Source: Clostridia bacterium (lineage in GTDB: Bacteria > Bacillota > Clostridia > Oscillospirales > CAG-272). From it: a stretch of DNA of 41,105 bases. Location of the stretch: contig JAFXAC010000036.1 in NCBI GenBank assembly GCA_017522125.1, forward strand, positions 1 to 41,105, in the 5' to 3' direction. The notes beneath the pieces were generated by a model. The model saw only the letters and a program-made list of their open reading frames with translations. It searched no databases and was not told where the DNA came from. Shown piece after piece: positions 33,713 through 41,105 of the stretch; within the stretch, counting starts at the first letter, position 1; every line of letters starts with the position of its first letter. Both the position numbers and the translations under genes were made by a program.

Positions 33713-36022
33713 ATGGCTTTGATAACCTTAAAGGACGTTGGTAAAATATACGTGTCCGACGGTAACGTATCCGTCGGCATAAGGGGTGTAAATCTCTCGT
33801 TTGACAAGGGCGAGTTCGTTGCCGTAACGGGCAAATCGGGCTCAGGTAAATCCACTCTGCTCAACGTTATATCGGGTATGGATTCATACGAGGAGGGCGA
33901 GCTTTTTATAGAGGGGCAGCCCACGTCGCATTATCTTCAGCCCGAATGGGAGGAGTACAGGGAAAAGTACGTATCCTTTATTTTTCAGGATTATAATATT
34001 ATTGAAAGCTTTAGCGTGCTTCAGAACGTCGAGCTTGCGCTTATGCACATCGCAGACAAAAAGGCGCGCCGCCGCCGCGCGCTTGAGCTGATAGACCGCG
34101 TAGGTCTTTCAGCACAGCTTCGCCAAAAGGGAAGTAAGCTCTCGGGCGGACAAAAGCAAAGGACGGTCATCGCGCGCGCTCTTGCCAAGGAAAGCCCCAT
34201 TATCCTTGCCGACGAGCCTACGGGAAACCTTGACAGCGTTTCCTCACGCGAGATAATAGAGCTTTTGCGCGAGGTTTCGCGCGATAAGCTCCTCATCGTC
34301 GTTACGCATAATTTCGAGCAGGTCGAGGAGTATGCTACGCGCCATATTCGCATATTTGACGGCGCGGTAGAGTCCGACCACGTGCTTCGTCCTGCCGCTA
34401 CCGTGCCGAGTGCGCACGCGGATGCTGTTCCCGAAAAGAGGGAAAGCCGCAAAAAAGCGGAAAGAGCGAAAAGGAAAAAGCAGAGAAGGGACGGAATAAC
34501 GCTCGGACGCAGTATATTTACGGCAAAGCCGCGCCTTTCGCTCTTCCTTTGTCTGCTTATGATAGTTGGCACGCTCGGAATATTTGCGGTCACGTCAACG
34601 TGCGGCGAGGCGGCGGTGCTGTTCGAGCCTTACTATATGTTCGAGCATATCGACGGTCGCCTTGTAGTTACCAAGCAAAGCGGCGAGGTGCTTACCGAGG
34701 AGGAGATAAAGGAAATAAGCGACAAATACGGCGCGAAGGAGCACGTGCGCTTCGATATACTGCTTGACGCAGGAAGCACGCAGGGGGTTATGCTCCCTCC
34801 CACGGATGCTACTGCGAACAGACCTAAATACTTGGACGCGACGTACACCTACGGCAAGGATTACGGCGACGGCATCGTCGGTCGCTATCCGGAGGCGGCG
34901 GACGAGGTGTTCCTGTATCTGCCCATATATCTAAAGCCAATAGTTGGCGAGGATTCGCTCAAAATAAACGGTATTTTTGCCGCTTCAATGAGCCTTAAGC
35001 TCGTCGGCGTTAAATATTATTACGATAATAACCTCACGGCGGAGTGCCTTTTCACCGACGAGGGCTTCCGTGTGGCTACGGCGATGCACTATCTCTCAAG
35101 CCTTGAAAACAGCAGGCAGAATATATACGCAACGGTAAGTGCGGGCGACAAGCAGACCCAAAGGGTTGAGCTTGGAGCTATCATTCCTTCCTTTGATATG
35201 CCCGCGGATAAGGTGTATATCAGCTCAAGGGACTACGCGAATACCGTGAAAAATCTTAGCGTACACGGCAAGCCCGAGGTCAGCGTTACCTTTGAAGCAA
35301 TGTACGCAAAGTATGATTATTATTCAGCTATGGGCGAAACCGAAAAGACCTTCAGGCGCACCTTTACCGACGCGGAGCTGACGGATAAGACCCCCACGTT
35401 TACGGACTATTTCGGCTATGATACGCAATCCGCGCTTATCATAAGCGACGAGCTTCTTTGCGATATCGCAGAGAACGTGCTTTGTGAGTCCTACAAGCAG
35501 GTGTCGTTCTTCTTTGAGGACGATGCGGCGGCTCGCGCCGCCGTCGACGGACTGCGCGACGAGGGCTATATCGCCATCGTGTCCGACACCACCTACGAGC
35601 CCGATGCGTTTTTGGCTATAGCTACCGTGGTGGCGGGTGTGATGATGGCGTTTATGTGGGGTATTACGGTAATATTCCTTGCATTCTTTATCAACCTTTG
35701 CACAGGTCGCACCCTTGGCGCGTTCAAGGGCGATATGGCTATTATGCGCTCGATGGGCATTCAGGTAAAGGTCATTCGCATTGCGATGTACGTCAGAATG
35801 CTGCTTTCGCTCATTCCCGCCTTTATTATGGTGGCGGTGATGGCGGTGCTCATCTTTACAACGCCCGAATTCAACGAATATTTCACCTATCTCTACGCTT
35901 GGCAGTACGCGCTCATCTTCCTCGGTATGATACTCATTACCGTGCGCGTTACGCACAAGCAGATACGCAAGCTCTTTGGCGAGAGCGTTAAAAAGGCTCT
36001 GAAGGGAGGCGCGGCAGAATGA
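33713..36022 (+). CDS. ABC transporter ATPase-permease fusion (MacB/FtsX type), partner 1
   Basis: 769 residues. The ATPase (1-225) has Walker A GKSGSGKST (40-48), Q-loop FQDYNIIESFSV, signature LSGGQKQRTVIARAL, Walker B IILADEPTGNLD and H-loop VVTHNFEQVEEYA. A basic linker (about 238-265) leads to membrane helix 1 (LSLFLCLLMIVGTLGIFAVTS, about 275-295), a large extracytoplasmic domain (about 300-630) and three C-terminal helices, the FtsX/MacB topology. Such transporters export or remove peptides and lipoproteins, or work in antimicrobial-peptide resistance; the substrate is unknown and no sensor kinase or regulator lies nearby. The stop overlaps the next ATG by 4 bases, so the two products probably form a heterodimer (inference). 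Confidence 0.88.
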   Translation: MALITLKDVGKIYVSDGNVSVGIRGVNLSFDKGEFVAVTGKSGSGKSTLLNVISGMDSYEEGELFIEGQPTSHYLQPEWEEYREKYVSFIFQDYNIIESFSVLQNVELALMHIADKKARRRRALELIDRVGLSAQLRQKGSKLSGGQKQRTVIARALAKESPIILADEPTGNLDSVSSREIIELLREVSRDKLLIVVTHNFEQVEEYATRHIRIFDGAVESDHVLRPAATVPSAHADAVPEKRESRKKAERAKRKKQRRDGITLGRSIFTAKPRLSLFLCLLMIVGTLGIFAVTSTCGEAAVLFEPYYMFEHIDGRLVVTKQSGEVLTEEEIKEISDKYGAKEHVRFDILLDAGSTQGVMLPPTDATANRPKYLDATYTYGKDYGDGIVGRYPEAADEVFLYLPIYLKPIVGEDSLKINGIFAASMSLKLVGVKYYYDNNLTAECLFTDEGFRVATAMHYLSSLENSRQNIYATVSAGDKQTQRVELGAIIPSFDMPADKVYISSRDYANTVKNLSVHGKPEVSVTFEAMYAKYDYYSAMGETEKTFRRTFTDAELTDKTPTFTDYFGYDTQSALIISDELLCDIAENVLCESYKQVSFFFEDDAAARAAVDGLRDEGYIAIVSDTTYEPDAFLAIATVVAGVMMAFMWGITVIFLAFFINLCTGRTLGAFKGDMAIMRSMGIQVKVIRIAMYVRMLLSLIPAFIMVAVMAVLIFTTPEFNEYFTYLYAWQYALIFLGMILITVRVTHKQIRKLFGESVKKALKGGAAE

Positions 36023-38982
36023 TCAGCGTTAAAAATCTGCACAAGTATTTTAATAAAGGAAAGCAGAATGAAAATCACGTCATAAACGGCGTAAGCCTTG
36101 AGCTTCCCGATAAGGGTATGGTTGCCATTTTCGGTAAAAGCGGCTGCGGTAAGACCACTCTGCTCAACGTCATTGGCGGTCTTGACGGCTTTGCCGCGGG
36201 CTCGCTCACCATCGACGGTAAGAGCATCAGGAAAAACACCGACGACGTAAGAAACGCCTATATCGGATATATTTTTCAGAATTACAACCTCAACAAGCAG
36301 GAAAGCTGCTTTGAAAACGTTGCCGACGCGCTCCGCCTTTGCGGTATGACCGACCCCGATGAGATAGAGGCGAGGGTGGACGCGGCGCTTGCTAACGTAG
36401 GGCTTTCAAAATACCGACTTCGTACCCCCGACACGCTGTCGGGCGGTCAGCAGCAGAGGGTGGCTATCGCGCGCGCAATCGTTAAAAATCCGCGCATAAT
36501 CCTTGCCGACGAGCCTACGGGAAATCTTGACGAGGCAAATACCGTTATGATAATGGACCTTCTCAAGGCTATATCGAAGGACCATCTCGTGCTTCTCGTT
36601 ACGCACGAGGCAAATCTCGTTGATTACTACTGCGACACCGTTATCGAGCTTTCGGACGGCAGAGTGGTTGGCGTTAAGAACAATTCTGCGGCAAACGGCT
36701 TCTCGGCACGCGACAAGAACGATATCTATCTTGGCGAGCTTGAGCGCACCGAGATAAAGAGCGAAAACGCCGAGGTGGAGTTCTACGGCGAGACGCCCGA
36801 AGTTCCCGTAAGGCTTAAGATAATCAACAGCGGCGGCAAGCTCTACGTTCAGATAGGCACGCAAAGGGTGCATATTATCGACGAGTCGAGCGAGGTCAAG
36901 CTGCGCGAGGGTGTTTATGAGGAAAAGGCAAAGCAGCACGCCGTAGACAGCATTGATATGTCAAGGCTTACTCCCGTAAACGGAAAACGCTTCGGTAGGC
37001 TGTTTACGCTGTCCTCGTCGATAAAAAGCGGCTACGTTGCCAATTTTAAAAATCGTAAAAAGGGCAAAAAGCTCCTCACCGCCTGTATGTGCCTCTTTTC
37101 GGCGGTCATAGTGTTTATGGGCGCGATATTCGGAACGGCTATTGACGATATCATAAACGTACAAAGCTCCTATAATCATAACGTTTTCTACGTTTACACG
37201 CCAAGCGGTGAAGTTTCGCAAAGGCTTAACGCCGCCGTCGGAGGTGCTGACAGCGCGATAGATTTCGCGCGGCTGACCTACGGCAGTCCGAGGGGTGACT
37301 CGAAGGTGGTTTTCCGCGCGGGCAGCTTTGAAACGTTTACCGATATGCTTTTGGAAAGCGGAATTGAAACGAATGCCGTTTACCTCAGCCATTCTATGGC
37401 GCAGGATAAGGCGCTCCTTGCGGGCAAGCGGGACGGACTTACCGAGAGCGATGCTCTCATCTCCCGTAAGGTAGCCGAGGGCTTGCTTGAAAAATCAACT
37501 CTCGGATATATCGAGGATATCAGCGACCTTATTGGTCTTGTTTCGGCAAATCCGATAGGCGGCTCGCCCTTGCGCATAGCGGGTGTCGTGGACTCGGACG
37601 AAACTGCCGTATACGTCGACGAGCTTACGCTTGCAAAGAACGTGGGCAGCGGCGCATATTTTTCGCTTGCCTCTGATTTTGGCGTTGAGGTCAAGGACGG
37701 CGAAACGGTGCTTGTTATCAAAAACGCGATGCAAGACGTTGATTACCCCAAAGTGGGGGAGAGCATAAAGATAAACGGCGTGGAGCTTAAGGTTGCCGAA
37801 ATAAAGAAGGTAAGCTTCGATTACCACGCGTGGCTGGAGCAAAGCGGCGTGCAAAAGCTTGACGAGTACGCATATTTTGAAAATATCGTAAAGACGGAAA
37901 ATCCGAATCTCGTGGTGAACGGCGATGAATTCTACCGCGAGCTTGAGCGTGTAAGAGATAGCCGTTACTATGAGTATTGCGATTATTACTACGACAGGTG
38001 CGACGAGTTTTTGCGCGAGCTCTACGTGTTCAGCCCCGACGACGTTAACCTTTGGCTTTATAACGATATGAATATCGAGGAAGCCAAGTTCTTATATCTC
38101 CCCGAGGACTATTACAAGGCGCAGCAATACAGGGCGCAGTACGGAAAATATCCCTCGTATAATGAGCTGCAAGACAAGTACGGTAGCTTTGAGGGTGTGG
38201 AGAAGCTACACCATTTACTTGATGAGTACCGCTATGAGTTTTATAACTTTAAGTGGGACGGGCAGGGATATATATACACAAGCTCGTATCTTGTCAGCCG
38301 CAAGGATTATATTGCCGCCGCACAGCGCCTTGGCGAAACGCATCCGTCGGCGTTGGGGTATAACGTGACGGTGGGCTATGCGCCCGAAACGGGTATGGGT
38401 GGTTATTACGGCGACGTGGCGTATATCGGTAATGTTTGCTACACCGTCCTGCATTCCACCGACCCCGCAAGGACGAAGGCGTGGCTTGACGCTGAGTTTT
38501 CAAGTCTTGAAGCGCCCAAGGGCTATAGCACGATATTGAGCCCCGACTCGATATTTGACGGCATTATTGAGGAATCCGTCAGCGATATCGTAAGCAGTCT
38601 TATTGCTATGGCGATAGTCCTTGTGCTGATGAGCATTTGTATGTACTTTATTATGCGCTCGTCGCTGATGAATCGCATAAAGGAGGTCGGCGTTTACCGC
38701 GCTATCGGTGTGTCGAAGAAGAATCTTGCCTTCAAGTTCTTTATCGAGGCGATAGTTTTGTGTGCGCTTACCGTTTTCGTGGGGTATTTCCTGACCAGCG
38801 GATGCTTGTATATGGCAATGGGGCTTTCCTCGCTCGTGGAGGGCATCTTCTTCTACCCCCTGTGGTACGCGGGCGCGATACTTGCCGTAATTGCGGCTAT
38901 CAGCCTTTTGTTCGGCACTATGCCGATACTCTCGCTCCTTAGAAAAACGCCGAGCGAAATACTCGCAAAATACGATATTTGA
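36019..38982 (+). CDS. ABC transporter ATPase-permease fusion (MacB/FtsX type), partner 2
   Basis: 987 residues. The ATPase (1-220) has Walker A GKSGCGKTT (39-47), Q-loop FQNYNLNKQESCFENV, signature LSGGQQQRVAIARAI, Walker B IILADEPTGNLD and H-loop LVTHEANLVDYYC. A cytosolic spacer (about 220-330) with a small beta stretch follows. Helix 1 (LLTACMCLFSAVIVFMGAIFG, about 352-375) precedes a very large external domain (about 376-850, Tyr/Asp-rich near DYYYDRCDEF). Three C-terminal helices include the FtsX-like EVGVYRAIGVSKKNLAFKF. It is larger than partner 1 mainly in the external domain. The paired, overlapping arrangement suggests a heterodimeric transporter; the substrate is unknown. Confidence 0.88.
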   Translation: MISVKNLHKYFNKGKQNENHVINGVSLELPDKGMVAIFGKSGCGKTTLLNVIGGLDGFAAGSLTIDGKSIRKNTDDVRNAYIGYIFQNYNLNKQESCFENVADALRLCGMTDPDEIEARVDAALANVGLSKYRLRTPDTLSGGQQQRVAIARAIVKNPRIILADEPTGNLDEANTVMIMDLLKAISKDHLVLLVTHEANLVDYYCDTVIELSDGRVVGVKNNSAANGFSARDKNDIYLGELERTEIKSENAEVEFYGETPEVPVRLKIINSGGKLYVQIGTQRVHIIDESSEVKLREGVYEEKAKQHAVDSIDMSRLTPVNGKRFGRLFTLSSSIKSGYVANFKNRKKGKKLLTACMCLFSAVIVFMGAIFGTAIDDIINVQSSYNHNVFYVYTPSGEVSQRLNAAVGGADSAIDFARLTYGSPRGDSKVVFRAGSFETFTDMLLESGIETNAVYLSHSMAQDKALLAGKRDGLTESDALISRKVAEGLLEKSTLGYIEDISDLIGLVSANPIGGSPLRIAGVVDSDETAVYVDELTLAKNVGSGAYFSLASDFGVEVKDGETVLVIKNAMQDVDYPKVGESIKINGVELKVAEIKKVSFDYHAWLEQSGVQKLDEYAYFENIVKTENPNLVVNGDEFYRELERVRDSRYYEYCDYYYDRCDEFLRELYVFSPDDVNLWLYNDMNIEEAKFLYLPEDYYKAQQYRAQYGKYPSYNELQDKYGSFEGVEKLHHLLDEYRYEFYNFKWDGQGYIYTSSYLVSRKDYIAAAQRLGETHPSALGYNVTVGYAPETGMGGYYGDVAYIGNVCYTVLHSTDPARTKAWLDAEFSSLEAPKGYSTILSPDSIFDGIIEESVSDIVSSLIAMAIVLVLMSICMYFIMRSSLMNRIKEVGVYRAIGVSKKNLAFKFFIEAIVLCALTVFVGYFLTSGCLYMAMGLSSLVEGIFFYPLWYAGAILAVIAAISLLFGTMPILSLLRKTPSEILAKYDI

Positions 38983-39000
38983 CGCGCTTTAGCGTTACAA

Positions 39001-39031
39001 AAGGCACTTGCGTAAGCAAGTGCCTTGTTTA
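39001..39031. terminator. Terminator between ABC fusion pair and collagen-like gene
   Basis: A perfect 11-bp stem AAGGCACTTGC (39001-39011) with GCAAGTGCCTT (39016-39026), a GTAA loop and a short GTTTAA tail on the plus strand. On the minus strand a TTTTGT tail follows, so it can serve both convergent genes. Confidence 0.7.
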
Positions 39032-39048
39032 ACTTCCTGCTATCAAAT

Positions 39049-39867
39049 TCAAGACAGCTGAGTGATCACAAGATGTGCGGAAACGGGGCGAGTGCCGCCT
39101 GCAAGGGGCGTGACGGTGAGCGCCGCGGCGTTGCCTGCGGGGTTGCGCACGGTTAGAACCGAGTTGACCGCCGTGGTCGATACCAGCGCCATTCCCACGA
39201 TCTGCGACGTTCCCGTGGCGCGTCCTACGACGGTGTATTCAAGATCCGCGCCGTTCAAGGTCAGGAGAAGCTGTCCTGCCTCGGTGACGCTTACTTGGAA
39301 CAGTATCTGATACGTGCCGATAGGGCCGAGATTGAATGACGAAGGGCCAAGTCTGCCGATATTCGTGTTGGCGATAGGGCCGTTTTGCGGAAAGCTTACG
39401 TCCGTGCCGGGGGCGACCGTTGCCGAGTTGTCGGGCGGCATCAGCGCGTAAAAATCGGCATAGCCTAAAACGCCGCCCGCTATACCCCGCGGACCTTGCG
39501 CGCCCGTTTCTCCTACAGGGCCTTGCGGACCTATGGGGCCTTGCGCACCTGCGGGACCCGTAGCACCCGCAGGGCCTTGCGGACCGATAGGACCTGCGGC
39601 ACCGACTGGTCCTTGAGGTCCAGTCAGACCTCGTGGCCCCATCGGACCTTGCGGACCGATAGGACCAACGGGACCCGCAGGACCACGCGCACCCGCAGGA
39701 CCTCTCGGTCCTTGCGGCCCCTGCGGCCCTTCGGGCCCTGGCGGACATACTACGCAAGGATTTTTATCCTTGTCATCACAGCAGCAATGCTGATCCTTGC
39801 AGCCGTTTTGACATTCGTTGCAATTGCACTCGTTGTTGTTTTGCATAAATGGATTTTGTCTGCTCAT
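39049..39867 (-). CDS. Collagen-like protein with Cys-rich N-terminus (BclA-like)
   Basis: 272 residues. The N-terminus (1-43) holds nine cysteines (14, 16, 19, 23, 28-30, 38, 41) and no signal peptide. Residues 44-130 are 29 Gly-X-Y triplets, mostly GPQ/GPA/GPI/GPR. The C-terminal part (about 135-272) is a beta-rich domain of the kind seen in BclA and other Clostridial collagen-like proteins ([25 protein letters not shown]). A very strong ribosome site (AAAGGAGGT, 39873-39881) precedes the ATG. BclA-type proteins form hair-like filaments on spores; a spore-coat or exosporium role is inferred. The cysteines could crosslink the protein or bind metal. Confidence 0.9.
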   Translation of the reverse strand: MSRQNPFMQNNNECNCNECQNGCKDQHCCCDDKDKNPCVVCPPGPEGPQGPQGPRGPAGARGPAGPVGPIGPQGPMGPRGLTGPQGPVGAAGPIGPQGPAGATGPAGAQGPIGPQGPVGETGAQGPRGIAGGVLGYADFYALMPPDNSATVAPGTDVSFPQNGPIANTNIGRLGPSSFNLGPIGTYQILFQVSVTEAGQLLLTLNGADLEYTVVGRATGTSQIVGMALVSTTAVNSVLTVRNPAGNAAALTVTPLAGGTRPVSAHLVITQLS

Positions 39868-39993
39868 AAAATTACCTCCTTTGTAGATTTGGTGAAGCCA
39901 CCACTACAGTATATGTCGTTTTTTGGCGGATAGATAGTGACTGTGTGTTCTTATCCAAAGGTGCGTGTAGCTGATATAAAATCAATATAGCTA
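39868..39993 (-). promoter_or_regulatory. Upstream region of collagen-like gene, possible sporulation promoter
   Basis: The minus strand has CATATACT (39908-39915), similar to the -10 element of mother-cell sigma factors E/K (CATAnnnT). The GTCACTATC stretch upstream only loosely fits a -35. No sigma-A match is clear. This is a weak call. Confidence 0.3.
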
Positions 39994-40022
39994 TTGACAA
40001 AATTCGTAATTTGGGGTATAAT
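39994..40022 (+). promoter_or_regulatory. Perfect consensus sigma-A promoter
   Basis: TTGACA (39994-39999), a 17-bp spacer and TATAAT (40017-40022), all consensus. The predicted start (about 40028-40030) falls on the first base of the closing stem of the RNA candidate. Confidence 0.88.
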
Positions 40023-40028
40023 AATTAT

Positions 40029-40250
40029 GCCAAACTAACTTAATAAACGTGAAACAAGGGTGTACTATCTTTATTTTTAGGGATAGTTAGACTCTTTTTT
40101 GGAGATTCTATTTTCGTTGGTGAATTTGATAAAATGCAAATTCCTCTTTCAACGAAAATAGTATGTTCACTCTTTTCACGCGAGGTTAGTTTGGCGACTA
40201 TCGGAGTTTGCGTTTTTGTGCGGTTGCTTCGGTAGCCGCACTTTTTATTT
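40029..40250 (+). ncRNA. Structured RNA candidate with intrinsic terminator, class unknown
   Basis: Nested pairings are visible. P1 is GCCAAACTAAC (40029-40039) with 40185-40195, 11 bp perfect. P2 is CGTGAAA (40048-40054) with 40174-40180. P3 is 40057-40069 with 40082-40095, one mismatch and one bulge, followed by a T run. P4 is CTATTTTCGTTG (40108-40119) with 40150-40161, 12 bp perfect, capped by GAATTTG (40122-40128) with 40137-40143. A TTCG-capped terminator follows (stem 40218-40227/40232-40241, tail TTTTTATTTT). The transcript would start on P1. It could be a free small RNA or an attenuating leader for the membrane gene at 40267. It does not match 6S, SRP, tmRNA, RNase P or riboswitch consensus that I know. 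Confidence 0.65.
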
Positions 40251-40266
40251 TGAAAGGATATATTTT

Positions 40267-40608
40267 ATGAAATCAGCAAAAAGGATTATTGGAATTATTC
40301 TTAGCATCATAATAGGTGGATTAGTAGGCTTCATTTTTATGGTAGTATTAGATGATGTGTTTTTTATAGTTACAGCGGGTATTAGCGCTATGATTTTAGC
40401 AGGTATTGTGTTCGGTATTACAGAAGGCAAAGATTTGTCAAAATTGCTTACGGTGTTTACGTTTGTTATATCATTCGTATTATATCTTTACCTTCTCGTA
40501 ACATTAAATGAAAGTTCAGACATTTCTACCGAAGTGGCATTTATTCCATTCTTCCTTCCATACATTGTTTTTACATATTTAGTTTTAGTTGTGGCAGAGA
40601 GAAAATAA
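40267..40608 (+). CDS. Small AT-rich four-helix membrane protein
   Basis: 113 residues from the ATG at 40267, chosen because AAAGGA (40253-40258) sits 8 bases upstream; an upstream GTG in frame lies inside the terminator stem. Four hydrophobic segments: about 6-27 (IIGIILSIIIGGLVGFIFMVVL), 32-50, 60-79 and 90-109. No family was recognised. Codon use is AT-rich (ATT, TTA, GTA), in contrast to the G/C-ending codons of every other gene here, which suggests recent acquisition or a different origin. Expression may depend on read-through of the terminator just upstream. Confidence 0.75.
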   Translation: MKSAKRIIGIILSIIIGGLVGFIFMVVLDDVFFIVTAGISAMILAGIVFGITEGKDLSKLLTVFTFVISFVLYLYLLVTLNESSDISTEVAFIPFFLPYIVFTYLVLVVAERK

Positions 40609-40808
40609 ATAAACTCAAGCACGGATTTTATTAATTGCGCTGTTGAAAATTCTCGGAATAGCGAAGAACTCAACAGCGAATACCTTTTCGCAATGGTAAT
40701 CTCGCGTTCTTTTGGATGCCTTGCTTCTTTGCGTCGCCCCCTCTCCTCGTCCGTTTTTTCCGCCCTTGGCAGCGCGTACGCGCTTCGCCTTGGTCCCTCA
40801 CTTTGCTG
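40609..40808. other. Non-coding stretch with palindrome
   Basis: No supported gene. CGCTGTTGA (40638-40646) pairs with TCAACAGCG (40670-40678), and ATTGCG (40634-40639) with CGCAAT (40689-40694). No T run follows. The rest, 40700-40808, shows nothing I can assign; an open frame through it at 40712-40978 has no ribosome site. Confidence 0.5.
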
Positions 40809-41094
40809 GTGACAGGACTCAGAACCTAAATTTGCGCGCTTGCTGCTCTGCATATCTGTCAGTTACCTATACGCGCAAATATCTCCAAATCAAAGATTTG
40901 GAGAGGTTCATCGTCGTGCGATTCAAACTAAAAAACACAGATGGGAAAAATCCCATCTGTGTTTTTTGGTCGAAGTGACAGGACTCAGAACCTAAAGTTC
41001 GCGCAAAATGCGGTGCTGACCAAAACAAGCGGTAGCGCGAACTATGTCCAAATCTTCGATTTGGAGAGGTTCTTCGTCATACAATTAAAGCAAT
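40809..41094 (-). repeat. Two-copy direct repeat with tRNA T-arm-like motif
   Basis: A 22-base block is identical at 40809-40830 and 40975-40996. Each copy is followed by an inverted pair that differs in sequence but keeps pairing (TTTGCGCG/CGCGCAAA in copy 1; GTTCGCGC/GCGCGAAC in copy 2). A CCAAATC-nnn-GATTTGG hairpin comes next (40883-40891/40995-like stem at 40895-40903; copy 2 at 41047-41054/41058-41065), then AGGTTC closing with GAACCT. On the minus strand the block reads AGGTTCTGAGTCC, like a tRNA T-arm with one extra base. This may be a degenerate tRNA-derived element or another folded repeat. Confidence 0.5.
40931..40968. terminator. Bidirectional intrinsic terminator between repeat copies
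   Basis: A 16-bp perfect stem (40931-40946 with 40951-40966; core ACACAGATGGGA) with an AAAA loop and T runs on both strands. It follows the second repeat copy when read on the minus strand, and no gene on either strand obviously needs it. Confidence 0.75.
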
Positions 41095-41105
41095 AAATAT
41101 CCCCC

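Noticed and set aside
40029..40195. Retron ncRNA (inverted repeats around hairpins)
   Set aside because: No reverse transcriptase gene lies in the window and the conserved branching motif is not evident.
40029..40195. Integron attC site or invertible promoter
   Set aside because: The 11-bp ends do not fit RYYYAAC/GTTRRRY, the consensus promoter lies outside the inverted repeats, and no recombinase gene is present. Nested inner stems favour RNA.
40029..40195. Miniature transposon (MITE)
   Set aside because: Terminal inverted repeats exist but no flanking target duplication is visible, and the promoter/terminator placement fits an RNA gene better. Not fully excluded.
40712..40978. 88-codon open frame
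   Set aside because: It reads through the tRNA-arm-like repeat and terminator stem, lacks a ribosome site and has no protein-like pattern.
40809..41094. Functional tRNA genes on the minus strand
   Set aside because: The T-loop has an extra base and a proper seven-base acceptor, D-arm and anticodon arm could not be laid out in both copies.

Overview
The window looks like chromosome of an anaerobic, probably gut-associated Clostridia-class Firmicute. The basis is AGGAGG-type ribosome sites, TTGACA/TATAAT promoters, U-tailed terminators, a type III glutamine synthetase, Clostridial-type oligopeptide transporters, a BspA-type leucine-rich surface protease, a BclA-like collagen protein and short palindromic repeats of the kind scattered in Oscillospirales-type genomes. 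No rRNA or certain tRNA gene is present, so the species cannot be named.

Layout. (1) 1-435: repeat-rich non-coding DNA with a chain of mini-palindromes and a bidirectional terminator. (2) 432-4171: glnN-type glutamine synthetase (minus strand) divergent from two tandem mgtC paralogs (plus). (3) 4135-11096, minus strand: operon oppA-oppB-oppC-oppD-oppF followed by a small DUF3899-like membrane protein. (4) 11298-16848, plus: three lipoprotein genes behind a strong promoter. The first two carry extracytoplasmic thioredoxin-like (TlpA/redoxin) domains with CxxC motifs, carboxypeptidase-regulatory/SpaA-like beta domains and a shared unnamed C-terminal module; the third is a stand-alone beta-domain lipoprotein. 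A terminator closes the unit. (5) 17078-33614, plus: a giant 2411-residue membrane-anchored subtilisin-like protease with PA, Ig-like and about 25 BspA-type leucine-rich repeats, an InlB-repeat lipoprotein, a second complete opp system, a 93-residue membrane protein and a secreted protein with a sortase-like tail; a terminator follows. (6) 33713-38982: two overlapping genes for ATPase-permease fusion ABC transporters (MacB/FtsX type). (7) 39049-39867, minus: Cys-rich collagen-like protein. (8) 39994-40608: a consensus promoter, a strongly folded RNA candidate ending in an intrinsic terminator, then an AT-rich four-helix membrane protein. (9) 40609-41105: palindromes and a two-copy tRNA-arm-like repeat.

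How it may work together (inference): the surface protease would cut extracellular proteins, the thioredoxin-like lipoproteins could reduce or rearrange disulfides in substrate or surface proteins, two oligopeptide importers would take up the peptides, and glutamine synthetase would handle released ammonium. The two most novel-looking items are the redox lipoprotein pair with its repeated C-terminal module and the structured RNA at about 40029-40246.
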